A DNA stretch of 64,000 nucleotides from Pseudisothecium myosuroides (GCA_951799445.1 OX637295.1:4774001-4838000), one strand, 5' to 3'; shown: positions 38,002 through 50,480, counted from the first letter of the stretch. Program-made: numbers and translations. Notes: generated by a model not told the origin, from the sequence alone.

Positions 38002-38647
38002 TTAACCCCTAAATGCCCGAGGCACCAAATTCTGGTGTCGACGATATTTTGAAGTTAAATAACACTTAACGAAGTTGTTATTTTTAATAGTTTATATTTT
38101 TGTAAAATTCTATTTGAAGTCTAGTTTTAGCATCAAAAATACGATTTTGAAAATGATTGATTATGATTTTTCTATTCAAGATTTTGTGCAAGGGTACCCA
38201 TTGTATTCTTGACTTTCCATAGTGTTGAGGACTCTTGGAAATGAGCCTCAAATACACTAGATCTTGGAGAAAAAATCACATTAAAAATTCATTTAAAAAA
38301 ATTGTAGAGTAGATTTTGAAAAGCCATAAATTGATTGGAGTTATGCACGATAGGCCCTTTAACCTCATATTTTTTTGGTGACCAACTTTTTTAGATTTGA
38401 CCTGTAAAAAAAGGATTTAAAAAACTTCTTAGTTTTAACACCTTCATGATCAAACGTTGTAATCTTTCAATCCATAAGTGATATTGTTGTGTTTTCTTTT
38501 CCTACGTGCTCTCTAACATATTTAGCTTGAATTTGTACAGTTACAATTCAACAAAAATTGATACAACTTATCAAAATTGTGGCTTTTTGTTCATATTAGA
38601 GCAAATTTTAGGAAGCTCAAAATAGGCCTTGGGCATTTAGGGGTTAA
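38002..38647 (+). mobile_element. Complete TTAA-type element (E12), separate subfamily
   Basis: The left end is TTAACCCCTAAATGCCCGAG and the right end is CTTGGGCATTTAGGGGTTAA. The inverted ends match over 22 bases with one mismatch. The length is 646. Just inside the left end, GGCACCAAATTCTGGTGTC can form a hairpin. The interior differs from E1-E6, so only the ends and the hairpin placement are shared. Confidence 0.88.
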
Positions 38648-40218
38648 AGAACAACTAAGTGTCCTATATGAATTTTCTGCAATTGTAGCCCTTATTATTA
38701 GCACCAAATCTTATATGTACATTGTTGTAGCCACAAAGTAGTTGTAGAATGATAGGTAGGGTTATAGGAGTATAAAAAAGTTCAAATTTAGAATGAATGT
38801 GAACTATTCACTATTCACTATTCACTATTCATCATAGTTGTTGATGTAGACAAGTCTATGCTTTGTATGTAGAATCCACCATGTCGATCTGCTGTTGCAA
38901 AAAACCTAAATACGACTAGAAAGTGACAACAATTTCATTAGAAAGCAACTGAAAATCAATTAGGAAACAACTTCAACTGTGCAATGATTGTGTTTTTTCC
39001 AATTGCCTTATATCAATTGTAAAGAGTACCATTAGGTTGGACATACAAGACTTGTAAGTTGTTTTCTTCTATAACAAATTATGTTAATAGAATTCTAGGG
39101 TTTTTATCATTTGTAGATTTTTACAATTTGTAGATTTCTACAAACTATAGGAATCAAAAAATATTTAAAATCAAAAAAATTTAAAAGCCATGAAATTGAA
39201 ATGTTTCCTATACAAGTGAAATTTATTAAATACAAATATTTGAACTTTTGAAATCTAAAAAAATCTACGTCTAAAATTTTGAAATCTACAAATCATTGAG
39301 ATTATAATTTCAAAATCTACAAATCTATAAAATCTACATGGTAGTAAATGCCACATAAGCAACAACATCAGAAAAATACGTCAACGAAGTTCCAACTACG
39401 CTATTAGATGAGAAACAACTCCATCATCCTTTGCAGCTACAATTCCAAAAGTGATTTGTCCATAATGACTACAAGTCTCCAAACTAGCATTAGTTGCAAA
39501 TGTTCCATGCAACTAAAAAACAGTTGCTTTTTGTAGTCGCAAAACCTTCATTTTCATCTAATGTAAAATGAAGAGGAGACAAGGACTAAAGATGTTTGAT
39601 GAATGACTTTGAAGGTTGTAGTAGAAAAAAAGAATGAACTTGTTCATGTTAGAATTTGATAAGTAGGCTGACCACCTTGATGATAGCCCTCATCCTTTCG
39701 AGGTTATGTTACTTATGATGGATGTGGGATTTTAAATTTGAATAGATAGAGCCTATCACTAAATGACTCAAGATGGAAAATGATCGTCAAAATTGTTAAA
39801 AATGATCCAATTATGTACTGGATGGATAGTTATATTCTTTGGATTTTTTTAAAGTAATTCATACACTTTTAGTCCTTGTCATATCAACTAAGTTAGCAAA
39901 CAAACTCTCTCAAGAATGGACAACGTTGTTCTTGTAGAAGGTAAGTACACCTAAAACTAATACCATTCTAAAACCAATCCATATAAATTCTTGCCTAGAA
40001 TATACCTCTACTATTCATTAGAGTCTAGGGCCGATTTTATACACATCTATTTTTAGCACTTTGAAAATTCATAGTTTATTCCTAAGTTGTCAAAAAAATG
40101 CATTCTAAGAGAATCTAAAATCCCCTTTTGACTCCCAACAAGACTCCACAAAATCTTTTTCAATATAATAATGTGAACCATGTTGAATTGCTTATTCTAT
40201 TGATTTTAGGTGTAAGGT
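38648..40218. other. AT-rich intergenic DNA with a microsatellite
   Basis: A 7-base repeat (ACTATTC, about four copies) occurs at 38807-38839. Around 39105-39345, TTTGTAGATTT-type words on the left are mirrored by AAATCTACAAA-type words on the right, a loose inverted repeat. No gene is seen. Confidence 0.55.
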
Positions 40219-40554
40219 AAGGTAGGAGGTTGAGTAGGAGGTCCATAAAGCGCCCATTTAAGAGCTGATAACTAATTTGGGGAGGTTAGACTTCTTGAAA
40301 TGAAATTCTCAGTAAATTTTACTTGAAAGACAAATGGAATTGGCATCTTACCCAAGTCATTTTATACTTTTTTGTAGCTTCATGGAATTAGTTACAAATT
40401 TTTGAAGTTGAAACATAGTGGTCACTAAGAGCATCCACCTCCTGAAATGTACACTTTTTGTGCATTGCTGGTGCAATGAGAAAACAAAATGTACCTCTAC
40501 ATTAGAAGACACTTTGAGAGTTCCGACCGTTTTCCAGACCTCCTACCGCTTACC
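40219..40554. mobile_element. MITE family B, copy 3
   Basis: The left end is AAGGTAGGAGG (40219-40229) and the right end is CCTCCTACCGCTTACC (40539-40554). The interior follows the copies at 9482 and 3816 (GGTCCATAAAGCG, GAAAGACAAATGGAATTGGC). A short extra AGTAGGAGG repeat lies at the left end. Confidence 0.8.
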
Positions 40555-40850
40555 ATAATTGCCGCCTTATCAAGTGACCCAGGAGCAAGCCAACACCGCT
40601 GGTGACAAACCGAGCTCCACGAGTTTCAATCAGTGTCTGCATTCTGCTGCAACTGAGATGTCGTCGAAGGTGCAGATGCTCCACCTCGTGACTCATGGCA
40701 GAGTGCGCAATCATAAATCGAACTTACAACAAGTGATTGAATGAGCAGACACTGCATGAAACGATTCAAATTCCCACGCGAACTACGAACAATCTTTCGC
40801 TCTGGCAACTGGATCTTTCTCTCGGACTTTTTCTGAACAGCGGCCAGTTC
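40555..40850. other. Short intergenic segment before the 200-bp array
   Basis: Slightly GC-richer sequence with overlapping 60-codon frames on both strands (40559-40744 and 40626-40808). Neither has a known domain. Confidence 0.45.
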
Positions 40851-42852
40851 AGTTATAAGAATGTACTAGAGCAGGACAGGACAAGTCGGGTCCAATAATC
40901 TTATGAATTTTGTTCCCAAGCAGATTCAACAAAATGTTCATGCTGTCACCGTCCTTTTCGAAAACAAACAAAAACAACAACAACAAAAAAGTTCATGAAC
41001 TTCGAGGAAGCTCTAGTAGAAGCTTACAACCTATTTCCAACCACTTAAGGACTTTAGTTTAGTTATAAGAATGTACAGGACAGGACAAGTTGGGTCCAAT
41101 AATCTTATGAATTTTGTTTCCAAGCAGATTCAACAAAATGTTCATGCCGTCACCGTCCTTTTTGAAAACAAAAAAACAAAAACAAAAAACAAAAAAGTTC
41201 ATGAACTTCGAGGAAGCTCTAGTAGAAGCTTACAACCTATTTCCAACCACTTAAGGATTTTAGTTCAATTATAAGAATGTACAGGATAGGACAAGTCGGG
41301 TCCAATAATCTTATGAATTTTGTTCCCAAGCAGATTCAACAAAAAGTTCATGTCGTCATCGTCCTTTTCGAAAACAACAACAAAAAAAAAGTTCATGAAC
41401 TTCGAGGAAGCTCTAGTAGAAGCTTACAACCTATTTCCAACCACTTAAGGACTTTAGTTTAGTTATAAGAATGTACAGGACATGACAAGTTGGGTCCAAT
41501 AATCTTATGAATTTTGTTTCCAAGCAGATTCAACAAAATGTTCATGCCGTCACCGTCCTTTTTGAAAACAAAAAACAAAAACAAAACAAAACAAAACAAA
41601 GTTCACAAACTTCATGGAAGCTCTAGTAGAAGCTTACAACCTATTTCCAACCACTTAAGGATTTCAATTCAATTATAAGAATGTACAGTACATGACAAGT
41701 CGGGTTCAATAATCTTATGAATTTTGTTTCCAAACAGATTCAACAACATGTTCATGCCATCACCGTCCTTTTCGAAAACAACAATAACAAAAAGGTCATG
41801 AAGTTCGAGGAAGCTCTAATAGAAGCTTACATCCTATTTCCAACCACTTAAGGATTTCAATTCAATTATAAGAATGTACAGTACATGACAAGTCGGGTTC
41901 AATAATCTTATGAATTTTGTTTCCAAGCAGATTCAACAACATGTTCATGCCATCACCGTCCTTTTCGAAAACAACAATAACAAAAAGGTCATGAACTTTG
42001 AGGAAGCTCTAGTAGAAGTTTACATCCTATTTCCAACCACTTAAGGATTTTAGTTCAGTTATAAGAATGTACAGTACATGACAAGTCGGGTCCAATAATC
42101 TTATGAATTTTGTTTCCAAGCAGATTCAACAAAATGTTCATGCCATCACTGTCCTTTTCGAAAATAACAAAAACAAAAAGGTCATGAAGTTCGAGGAAGC
42201 TCTAGTAGAAGCTTACAACCTATTTCCAACCACTTAAGGATTTCAGTTCAGTTATAAGAATGTACAAGACAGGACAAGTCGGGTCCAATAATCTTATGAA
42301 TTTTGTTTCCAAGCAGATTCAACAAAATGTTCATGCCGTCACCGTCCTTTTTGAGAACAAAAAACAAAAACAAAACAAAACAAAGTTCATAAACTTTGAG
42401 GAAGCTCTAGTAGAAACTTACAACCTATTTCCAACCACTTAAGGATTTCAATTCAATTATAAGAATATACAGGACAAGACAAGTCGGGTCCAATAATCTT
42501 ATGAATTTTGTTTCCAAGCAGATTCAAAAAAATGTTCATGCTGTCACTGTTCTTTTTGAAAACAACTAAAAAACAACCAAAAAAAAAGTTTATGAAGTTC
42601 GAGGAAGCTCTAGTAGTAGCTTACAACCTATTTCCAACCACTTAAGGATTTTAGTTCAGTTATAAAAATGAACAAGACAGGACAAGTGGGGTCGAATAAT
42701 CTTACAAATTTTGTTCCCAAGCAGATTCAACAAAAAGTTCACGCTCACCGTCCTTTTCAAAAACAACAAAACACAACAAAACCATAAAGTTCATGAACTT
42801 CGAGGAAGCTCTTAGAAGCTTACAACCTATTTCCAACCACTTAATGATTTTA
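40851..42852 (+). repeat. Tandem array of ten units of about 193-210 bp
   Basis: Units start at about 40851, 41061, 41267, 41461, 41671, 41864, 42057, 42250, 42455 and 42658 with (A)GTTATAAGAATGTACAG. Each has the order GACAAGTCGGGTCCAATAAT, CAGATTCAACAAAATG, CACCGTCCTTTT, an A-rich AAAACAAAAAC tract of variable length, TTCGAGGAAGCTCTAGTAGA and TTTCCAACCACTTAAGGA. Length differences between units come mainly from the A-rich tract. Short frames in single units (about 60 codons) repeat with the unit and are broken in others, so the array is not a gene. Confidence 0.95.
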
Positions 42853-43140
42853 GCATAGTTGCTAGTTGGGTTTGGTGGAGGAAAAAAAATTCTCGTATGG
42901 AAAAATAGACTTGAGATGGATTTGAAATTTTTGGTATTTTTAAGTCCAAAAACAAAGTTACTGTGAAATTTTTTTGTCAATATTCTTTGAAATCCTATTC
43001 TTGTTATATAGGTAGGTCTAATTCCAATCGTAGGCTGGCTAGAAAATTGACCAGAAATCAACAACTCATAATACATTATAACTGAGCAGTTACACATGCC
43101 CACTTCAATGGAAATACAACAACCTGTGAAGTGGAAATGG

Positions 43141-43320
43141 AAAATTGTGTACATGACAGGACAAGTTGGGTCCAATAATCTTATGAATTTTGTTCCCAAG
43201 CAGATTCAACAGAAAGTTTGATATGCTCACCGTCCTTTTCAAAAACAACAAAACAAAAACAAAAACAAAAAGTTCATGAACTTCGAGGAAGCTCTTACTA
43301 TTGTAGCTCACAAGGTAGTT
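43141..43320 (+). repeat. Detached unit of the 200-bp array
   Basis: GACAGGACAAGTTGGGTCC through GAACTTCGAGGAAGCTCTTA repeats the array unit, about 290 bases beyond the end of the array. The intervening 42853-43140 is unrelated sequence, so it is either an insertion or a dispersed copy. Confidence 0.85.
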
Positions 43321-43740
43321 TGCTCTAAAAGTGACCAATTATGGGATGGTCCACCTTTTTCATGAGTTTCGGTGGATGGAAAGATTTTTGGCTTGTTTCT
43401 CAAAGAAAGGAAAATCGATGTGCAATGTAACACAATTGGTTTTGTATTTTTTGAAGCATTATTGAATTACTTATGATTTTTTCAAATATTTGTGTCGTGG
43501 GCACCTAATATTTGTGCATGTAGGTCTCCCAAAATCCATTTACTTGCAATTGATAAAGAAATGTGAGGAAACCAAGGAGAGAATGATTGACTCTTGTAAT
43601 AAATAACCTTTTTCCTCAATAACCTCAATGGCTAAAGAGGTTGATTTAAGGACCACTTTACATCCATTTCAAAGTTAATTATAGGGGCAATTTGAAGAAG
43701 ATGGTTGCTTTTAGATCAAACTACCTTACTAAAAAATGAA
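43321..43740. other. Intergenic, no gene seen
   Basis: AT-rich sequence between the detached array unit and the next inverted-repeat element. Confidence 0.5.
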
Positions 43741-44226
43741 CAAATTTTCAAAATGCAAATTGCATTGGAATTGTAGTGAAGAGTACTTGATCATCATAAA
43801 ACAAAGTTTATATATATATATTATGTGTGTGTATGTGTGTGTATATACACAATTATGTGAAATTCAAAATCATAAAACAACTTGGATCTTTTCCATATTC
43901 TATCTATTATCTAATGTTGTCACCCTTTGCTGAAATTACAACTTGCATTCTATTGGGCAAATTATTAGAAATGAACATTTGCAATTGTTGTAGAGATACT
44001 TGATCCCATATTGCTTGAATTGTTTGCATCATTTCTTAATTGTTCTTCAACTTGCTCTGGTGTTGCAACAAATCTATAACCACCTTCAAAAGATTTTTTA
44101 TAGTAAACTAGGAGGGCAAACTAACTTCTAAATACCATGAGCTTGCCTCTACTTCTCTAGAAGTTGTTTTATGATATTCAAATACCCTACACTACAATTC
44201 CAAAGCAATTTCTATTTTGAAAATCT
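43741..44226 (-). mobile_element. Inverted-repeat element with Tc1/mariner-like remnant
   Basis: Arms 43741-43808 and 44161-44226 are inverted copies (TTGGAATTGTAGTG and CATCATAAAACAA or its complement), about 66 bases each. Between them lie a TG/TA microsatellite (43809-43853) and the protein fragment at 43916-44035. This is most likely an internally deleted DNA transposon. Confidence 0.6.
43916..44035 (-). pseudogene. C-terminal fragment of a Tc1/mariner-type transposase
   Basis: The minus strand reads IQAIWDQVSLQQLQMFISNN followed by LPNRMQVVISAKGDN. Tc1-family transposases end in a similar pattern (tryptophan, short helix, L..L, S/N-P-R, Q.VI.A.GG). Only about 40 residues remain, a stop lies just upstream, and no DDE aspartates are visible. 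The match is by pattern recognition alone. Confidence 0.45.
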
Positions 44227-44296
44227 ATGCATTTTCGAGCATGTAAAAACATCTTGAAGTTCATAGACTTTTTGCTATTTGAATTGATGGGAAAAA

Positions 44297-44330
44297 CATG
44301 CCTAAGATTATTGGACCCGATTTACAATGT
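44297..44330 (-). repeat. Diverged inverted piece of the 200-bp unit
   Basis: TAAGATTATTGGACCCGA is the complement of the TCGGGTCCAATAATCTTA landmark in the array at 40851-42852. The neighbouring sequence to the left (GAAGTTCATAGACTTTTT) is a weak match. Confidence 0.55.
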
Positions 44331-44337
44331 ACTAAGG

Positions 44338-45089
44338 TATGAGGGTGACTGCATGAAAGACCGGTACTGAAACTTTGTCACAAAGCGAGTGCGGAAGCTT
44401 CCTTTTGCTATAACTTTTGCAGCATGACTCGCACAAACTTGAAATTTTTATTGGAGATTCCTCTCTTGAGTTTAATCATATCTCATATTTTTCAGAAATT
44501 TTCAAAAATCACTTTATATTTAAAAATCATTTAAACTAATATGTCACATTTTCAGTTTTAAGGGTTTTTAGTACTATGGAGTACCCAAATTTAATTATTT
44601 GGAGCTGAAATTTCTATGGTCTATTTCCATAGTAGGAAGTCATATTCCTACCAAGGGGCATTAAAAAATATTATATTTTATGTCCTCTACGTCCATGCAA
44701 AGAAGGCTCCCTTGCGCGCACAATTTTGAATGTTGAAGATGGTTTCAAGATAATTTTTTTTGGTGAAATCTCTTTAATATAAAGTCTTTCCATATGGACA
44801 ATTTTTAGTTTCTTTGAAAATTGCTTTTCCTATTTTGTACAAATTAAAACGTCAAACTATGTATTTTCTTCAAAATTTCAGCTTACACTTTTTTGTGAAT
44901 AACTTTTTACCTAGATTTTTTTTAGGTCTGAAATTTTGGTGATATGCTATTTATAGTGTTATACTAATTATCCTTATTTTATTTTATTTAAAAAAATTCA
45001 TATGCAAAAAGCTCATAGTACTGGGAGTACTAGCCGAAAACAGCCAAAGTGGAACAAAAACAGCCAATCATTCATGCAATCACTCATGA
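44338..45089. mobile_element. TIR element, family C, copy 1
   Basis: The ends ATGAGGGTGACTGCATGAA and TTCATGCAATCACTCATGAG are inverted with several mismatches. The interior shares features with 47532-48381: GCGGAAG near the left end, GTTTTTAGTACTATGGAGTA, and CATAGTACTGGGAGTACTA near the right end. It is non-coding. Confidence 0.6.
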
Positions 45090-47531
45090 GCATCCATTTC
45101 CACACCCATTATTGCTACTTGGTAGAACTATTCAAAATTATTTAGTAGTTGGATAAAGGGATAATGATTGTGTGTTTTCTAAGTAAAAAAGAAGACCTAT
45201 TGAAGAAAAAGTAAAATGTTGTGGCTCAAAAATAGAAAGATATTCACTTCCAAAGTTCATTTGAGAATACTACCAATAATTGGTAGTAGGATCACTTGTA
45301 AATCAAGCACAACAATGTGATGAACACCAAAATGGTAGATTCTATTACAATTTTATCTTCCTTGAACATGCATAGTCTTCTTACAAATGGAATTTTTTTC
45401 CACAACACCATTGACAACAAATTATTTTGTACATAATTTTGAACTCAAGTCAAGTGGGAGGTACCAAAAAGTACAAGAAATATAAAAAGACATATCCCTC
45501 AATTAAATAGTGACCTCTATGCATTAAAGTTTTATATATTTTTTAATGAAGTGCCAAAGTGGTGATGTAAAATGTTATAGTGGTGCTGCAAATTTCAACA
45601 TTCATCCACATATTGGATAGAAAATATTACATTAGCACATATCACATATCCATAATTCTCATTTCATCCACAATTTGAAAATTTCATCCAAGATATTTTT
45701 CAATTTGAAGTTTTTTGGTGGAAAACTTCACGGTTGTCATTTTTTGTCATTTTTTAACCAAATTATTTTTTTGGTGCAATTTGGCACTATTTTGCCCAAA
45801 GAAGCTTTATTGTGCATACTTTCTATCAAAAATGTAGTCCCCTTCTGGAGGGGGGGGGAATGGGCAACATTTACATTGAAACATCTGAAGATTGTTAGCA
45901 TACTTCAACCCAAGAAAAGACTTGCACACTTTAAGTCGTGTCATTTATAAAAAAAAATTATTGACTTTTGACCACTAATAAAGGATTCAATAACCACTAG
46001 CACAATGGCATTCAAGAACAAAGAATTTGAGTGGAGACTTTTGCCTTTTTTTTCTTTAGAATATCCATGTTAAATGTTTACAATCAAACTTTCCGCTCTA
46101 TTTCAAACTAACAATTCTAAATCTCTACATAAGGGAGTTTTTTGAATAATGAAAAGATTAACTTTAGTTAAACACCATACGTGACATAATTTTTTGTCCC
46201 TCATTCTACAAAAAATGTATTTCACTTCTTCATTTGTTCTAAGCATGCTTTAAATAGGTTGGTTGGCATGTGACTTTGGAGTGAGTCCATCAAAATTATG
46301 GTTCTTTATTTGTTCTTGTTGAAGATTTTGAGAGGATATGACTAACCAAAATGACAAATACTAACTAGATCCAAGCACACTAAAAGGAGCCAACTTGGGC
46401 TTAACTAGTGCTTTTTTTTAAGAATCTTCATTCTAACTCTTGAATATGATTTGAAATATGAAAAAAAATTGTAGTGCATTGTTTCTTAGTTATGGCTATT
46501 TGACATAATACAAAACAAAAATAATTATGTTAAAATTTTAAGTACTAAAAGGGCAAAAATGAAGTTGTAACCACTCCTTAAGTCATCCATAACGAGTCTT
46601 TAATTCATCCAATTAAGGACTATTTTAGATGAATAAGCAACAAATTTTGGTAGAATATTCCAATAAAGACTTCCATAAACACCTCATTAACGTCTACTAG
46701 TGGCTCCTATTAGTGTGCTTGGACCCAATTGTTGGGTTGTTCATACATCTATAGAGTGTCTTCAATGACAATGGACAACAACTTGACACCAACATTTTGA
46801 AGTATGATTTGGGTAGTTTTGCATGCTATGCTAAACGTCTATAAGATATTTTACATTGCAACTCAATTTAGGAGGACACCAATAATCCAAAGAGTCTTGC
46901 TTGGGAAGGATGGAATTATAAATTCTAATAATACTAATATAATTTATTTTAATACACTAAAAATTAAAAGTGGGTAAGTAATGACTTTAGGAAAAATCTT
47001 GAAACAAAGAATGCACCTATATATCCCAAAATTTGCTAACTTTTGGCTAACTACTTTGGTAATAGGGCCACTTACTTTGGAGATTAAATATAGAAAAAAA
47101 CATATAACATTCTAATTACACTCTTATAAATTTATATCTTTTATTTTGAAAATTAAAATAGTATCTTGATTGATTTGAGATTGATTGGGTCTTAAAACTA
47201 TATTAAAAGTATATTTCAAAGTTGTTGATATCATGATCTAGAGATTGAATTTTTCATAACAATGAGGAATTCTGCTAACCATGCAAATGTGCTTGTAATT
47301 GATTTTTCTAAGTTTATTTAAATAGTTTTCACTTTGTCATGACAAGAGTTCTTTCAACAAGTTGTTGATGCCATCTAAACAATTTCCTTCATGGCAACAA
47401 TAAAATTGAACCATTTGGCACATGCGCACTATTATTCAATAGTAATAGATCAGAATGTTGGTTGTGTTTGGTGGGCCAATTGGCACAGAATAATAGTTAT
47501 TCCCTTCATTCTAAAATGATCTTATGATTCC
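45090..47531. other. AT-rich intergenic DNA
   Basis: No gene. The 91-codon frame at 45675-45950 is phenylalanine- and lysine-rich and contains a poly-G run (nine G near 45851); it has no known domain. No clear repeat borders. Confidence 0.5.
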
Positions 47532-48381
47532 CATGTGGATGATTGCAAGAAACACTTGTACTATTTTTCGTCACACGTTCAATGCGGAAGTTGTTTTGTG
47601 CCATAAGTATTTCAAAAATGATTGAATGAACATGAAATTCAACGCAAGCTCCCTATAGCTATAGAAAATGCACTTGAATTATTTCAATTTTTCCAAAATT
47701 AATTTATTAAGTGAAACTGAATTTTGAATATATGTCACACATGCGGTTTTGGTGGTTTTTAGTACTATCGAGTACCTTTTTTGAAGAGTTACATCATCAA
47801 ATTTGGTAGGCTAGCTCTTCTAATAGAAATACACCTTCTCAAAAAAGGGATTTCCAAAAACATTTTCCTATTGTGTTTTATATTGGCCTAAAGTGTGTTA
47901 TATTCAGGTTGAATTTATGTTGAATTAAAAATGGTTTTTTAGTTCTAACTTTGAGCTTCCTACTTTGCTCTTAGTCGGCAACAATGGCCATTTTTAAAAT
48001 AAAAATTTCAAACTCATTTCCTAATTTTCAAAAATAGAAACGTGAAAGTCTCATTTTCTAAGGTAAATTGCAGCATGCGGCTCAAAATAGTACTTCAAGG
48101 TACACAAAAAGATTCAATAGTATTGCTGGGGCTCATAATACCTTCTATCTGCCAATGTAAATTGTTTTTTAATGGAAAATTAAGTATTTCCATCCATTTT
48201 TGTCATCCAATGATGAACATCACATGTTGTCAGAATAGTAAATTTGAAATTCAATTGACCATTCAAATTTTATGTTCCATGCCTTCAATAAAACTGAAGG
48301 TGACTCATAGTACAAAAGTACTAAAAGTCCAAAAATGCAAAACGCAATAAATAGTACAAGTGTTTCTTGCAATCACCCATG
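47532..48381. mobile_element. TIR element, family C, copy 2
   Basis: The ends are CATGTGGATGATTGCAAGAA (47532) and the complement of TTCTTGCAATCACCCATG (ending 48381), within 33-base inverted repeats. The length is 850. The internal GTTTTTAGTACTATCGAGTA matches the 44338 copy. The 102-codon frame at 48042-48350 lies wholly inside it and shows no transposase motif. Confidence 0.8.
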
Positions 48382-48510
48382 TATTTTGTGTCCCAAAACA
48401 ATCTTCCATTGTGACATGAGAGGAAGGGCCCATAGATTAAATTCTTCATGCTTTTCTTAGATAGTCAAGAGAAACAATATCAAAAGTGAGATGCATGTAC
48501 AACACTATTG

Positions 48511-48670
48511 ATGGTCAATTTCATTAAAATGGCGGTATTCCATTATAATGGCACAACATTCTATTAAAATGGCACTGAATTTGTCAAAGATAACACTGCA
48601 TTCCATTAAAATGGCATAGAATGTGTTACAAATGGCAAAATAATACCGCCATTTTAACAAAATTGACCAT
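48511..48670. mobile_element. 160-bp MITE with 29-base inverted ends
   Basis: ATGGTCAATTTCATTAAAAT (48511) and the complement of ATTTTAACAAAATTGACCAT (ending 48670) are nearly exact inverted ends, continuing into GGCGGTATT / AATACCGCC. The interior repeats ATTAAAATGGCA words. It is non-coding. Confidence 0.88.
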
Positions 48671-49618
48671 ATTGGCAAATTTGGTGGTCTTGGGTTGTGC
48701 ATAGCAATGTCTTTCGAATTTCCAATTGACTTGATTTGTAAGGTCCATTACTCATTTCAATGACACGCGGTATGCACGGAACTAATGAAGTACGGGAACA
48801 ACAGAATAACAATGCAATAGCAATGCTAGAGTGGCCAAATGAATGGCCACCACTACTCCTTGCAAATGCTCTAAAAATCCCACTTTTGAGTACTCCAAAA
48901 CTACACTTTGAAAACTAAATCAAAACTCAAAGTTCTAAGACAATACAAGTGCATTGAACTCTACTTGTAACTCAAAATGGTTTTAAATAATGTTATTTTT
49001 AGCCTTAATTTGGAACATTTTTTTTAATAGGAACATCATTTTGGGATAAAGGGAGTACTACACAAAAAATTTGGTTCAATTTGGATTAAGAAGAGCAACT
49101 TTAGAGGAGGCCAAAATCAAATTTGAGAATTTTTAACTAAAGTAGAGGATCCTAAATGTACTAATAAAAGGTTCTAGTATAATAATTGCTTCAAATTCTC
49201 TTTAATTCAAATAAGGTGACCTTTAATACAATCACTTGAATAATTTGTTGTGACCACTTGAATAACTTACTATTGTCAATTTTAGTTAGGTTTATTGAAG
49301 CTATACTTGGATAATTTGCTTCTGATTTGTATAAGTAGCCTATCGATTTGTATAAGAGTCTATCAAAGCTCATTTATAAGAGTTGTAAGGGAATCATTCA
49401 TTACAAAAACAACAGTTATTTTCAATCTAGCTTATTTGTAATAAAATTTAAATTTCTTAACATAAAACCACTCTCAATAATATATTGAAATGTTTAAAGT
49501 ATCCAAAATAGGCTCTTCAATCTTAATGTATTATCGAGCTATATCCTAGTGGAGTTGCTTTTAGTATAAGTTACACATAATATGGTCTAGTTGCTAAAAG
49601 GTAACATGTTACAAAACT
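48671..49618. other. Intergenic, no gene seen
   Basis: AT-rich, no supported gene. The 60-codon minus frame at 49191-49373 is not recognisable. Confidence 0.5.
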
Positions 49619-50480
49619 AAGAGCATCCTCAATTCGGCTTGTAAAGAGGTACAATAATGGTAAATTTTGCATAAGGTCCCCAAATAGCAATGGAAACTTG
49701 TCCCAATGCTAATGGCACTTTCCATGTTACCTTTGTGAGTGCGGCACTTCTTGGCTCTCACATGGCAAGAATTGGTCTTTTGCTATGCCCTCCTAGCGCC
49801 TTGGCACTCCTTGGTCTCATTGGTCAACATGTATTATGGCAATGATGGAGTCTCAGAGGGCACAAAAGTGTTGATTCCGCCACCACTCCATCGTCTTTCA
49901 AACTCCCGCCACTCCTGCCACTGCGTCATCAACTTCCAACTTGTTGCCTAGTCATGTAGGGTTTCAAGTACTATTGTTGGGTTGAGGCGCGTGCAACAAG
50001 AGGAGACATTGTTAAAAAGAGCATCTTTAGTGCTATGCCGTTAATTAGGCATTGCAACGGTGTATGCCATTTTCATCACATCCCCTTTTTTAATTGTGTC
50101 TCTTCCTGTTGCACATGCCTCAACCCAACAACGATATTTGAAACCCTAAACGGCTTGGCAACAACATGAGAGTTGTTGATACGGTGGCGGGAGATGAAAT
50201 GGCTCCTCTTCACTAGCAAAAGTCTTTCCTTTTTGTGCCCTTTAAGACTCCATCATCACCATAATACTCCTTGTTGACGAAGGAAACCAAAGAATGCTCA
50301 GGAACTTGTAGGCCTTAGCAAAATATCAATTCTTGCTGTGCGAGAGCCAAAAATGCCATGTTGAGGAAGGTAATGTGGAAAGTGCCGTTAGCATTGGGTC
50401 AAGTTTTTGTTGCTACTTTGGGACCCACTCAAGACTTATCGTTGTTGTGCCTCTTTACAGACCAAATTGAGGATGGTCTA
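49619..50480. repeat. Long foldback of about 860 bp
   Basis: GAGCATCCTCAATTCGGC near the left edge and the complement of CAAATTGAGGATGG at the right edge start two arms that pair along most of their length. Examples are ATGGCACTTTCCATGTTACC with its complement near 50370, and TTGTTGGGTTGAGGC with its complement near 50121. The centre is about 50050. The arms are visibly diverged and there is no protein. The GAGCATC... terminus resembles those of many plant TIR elements. Confidence 0.8.

Noticed and set aside
40851..42852. Repeated peptides in the 200-bp array (for example MYRTGQVGSNNLMNF) as a repeat protein
   Set aside because: The frame is broken between units by length changes in the A-rich tract, and no unit connects to the next.
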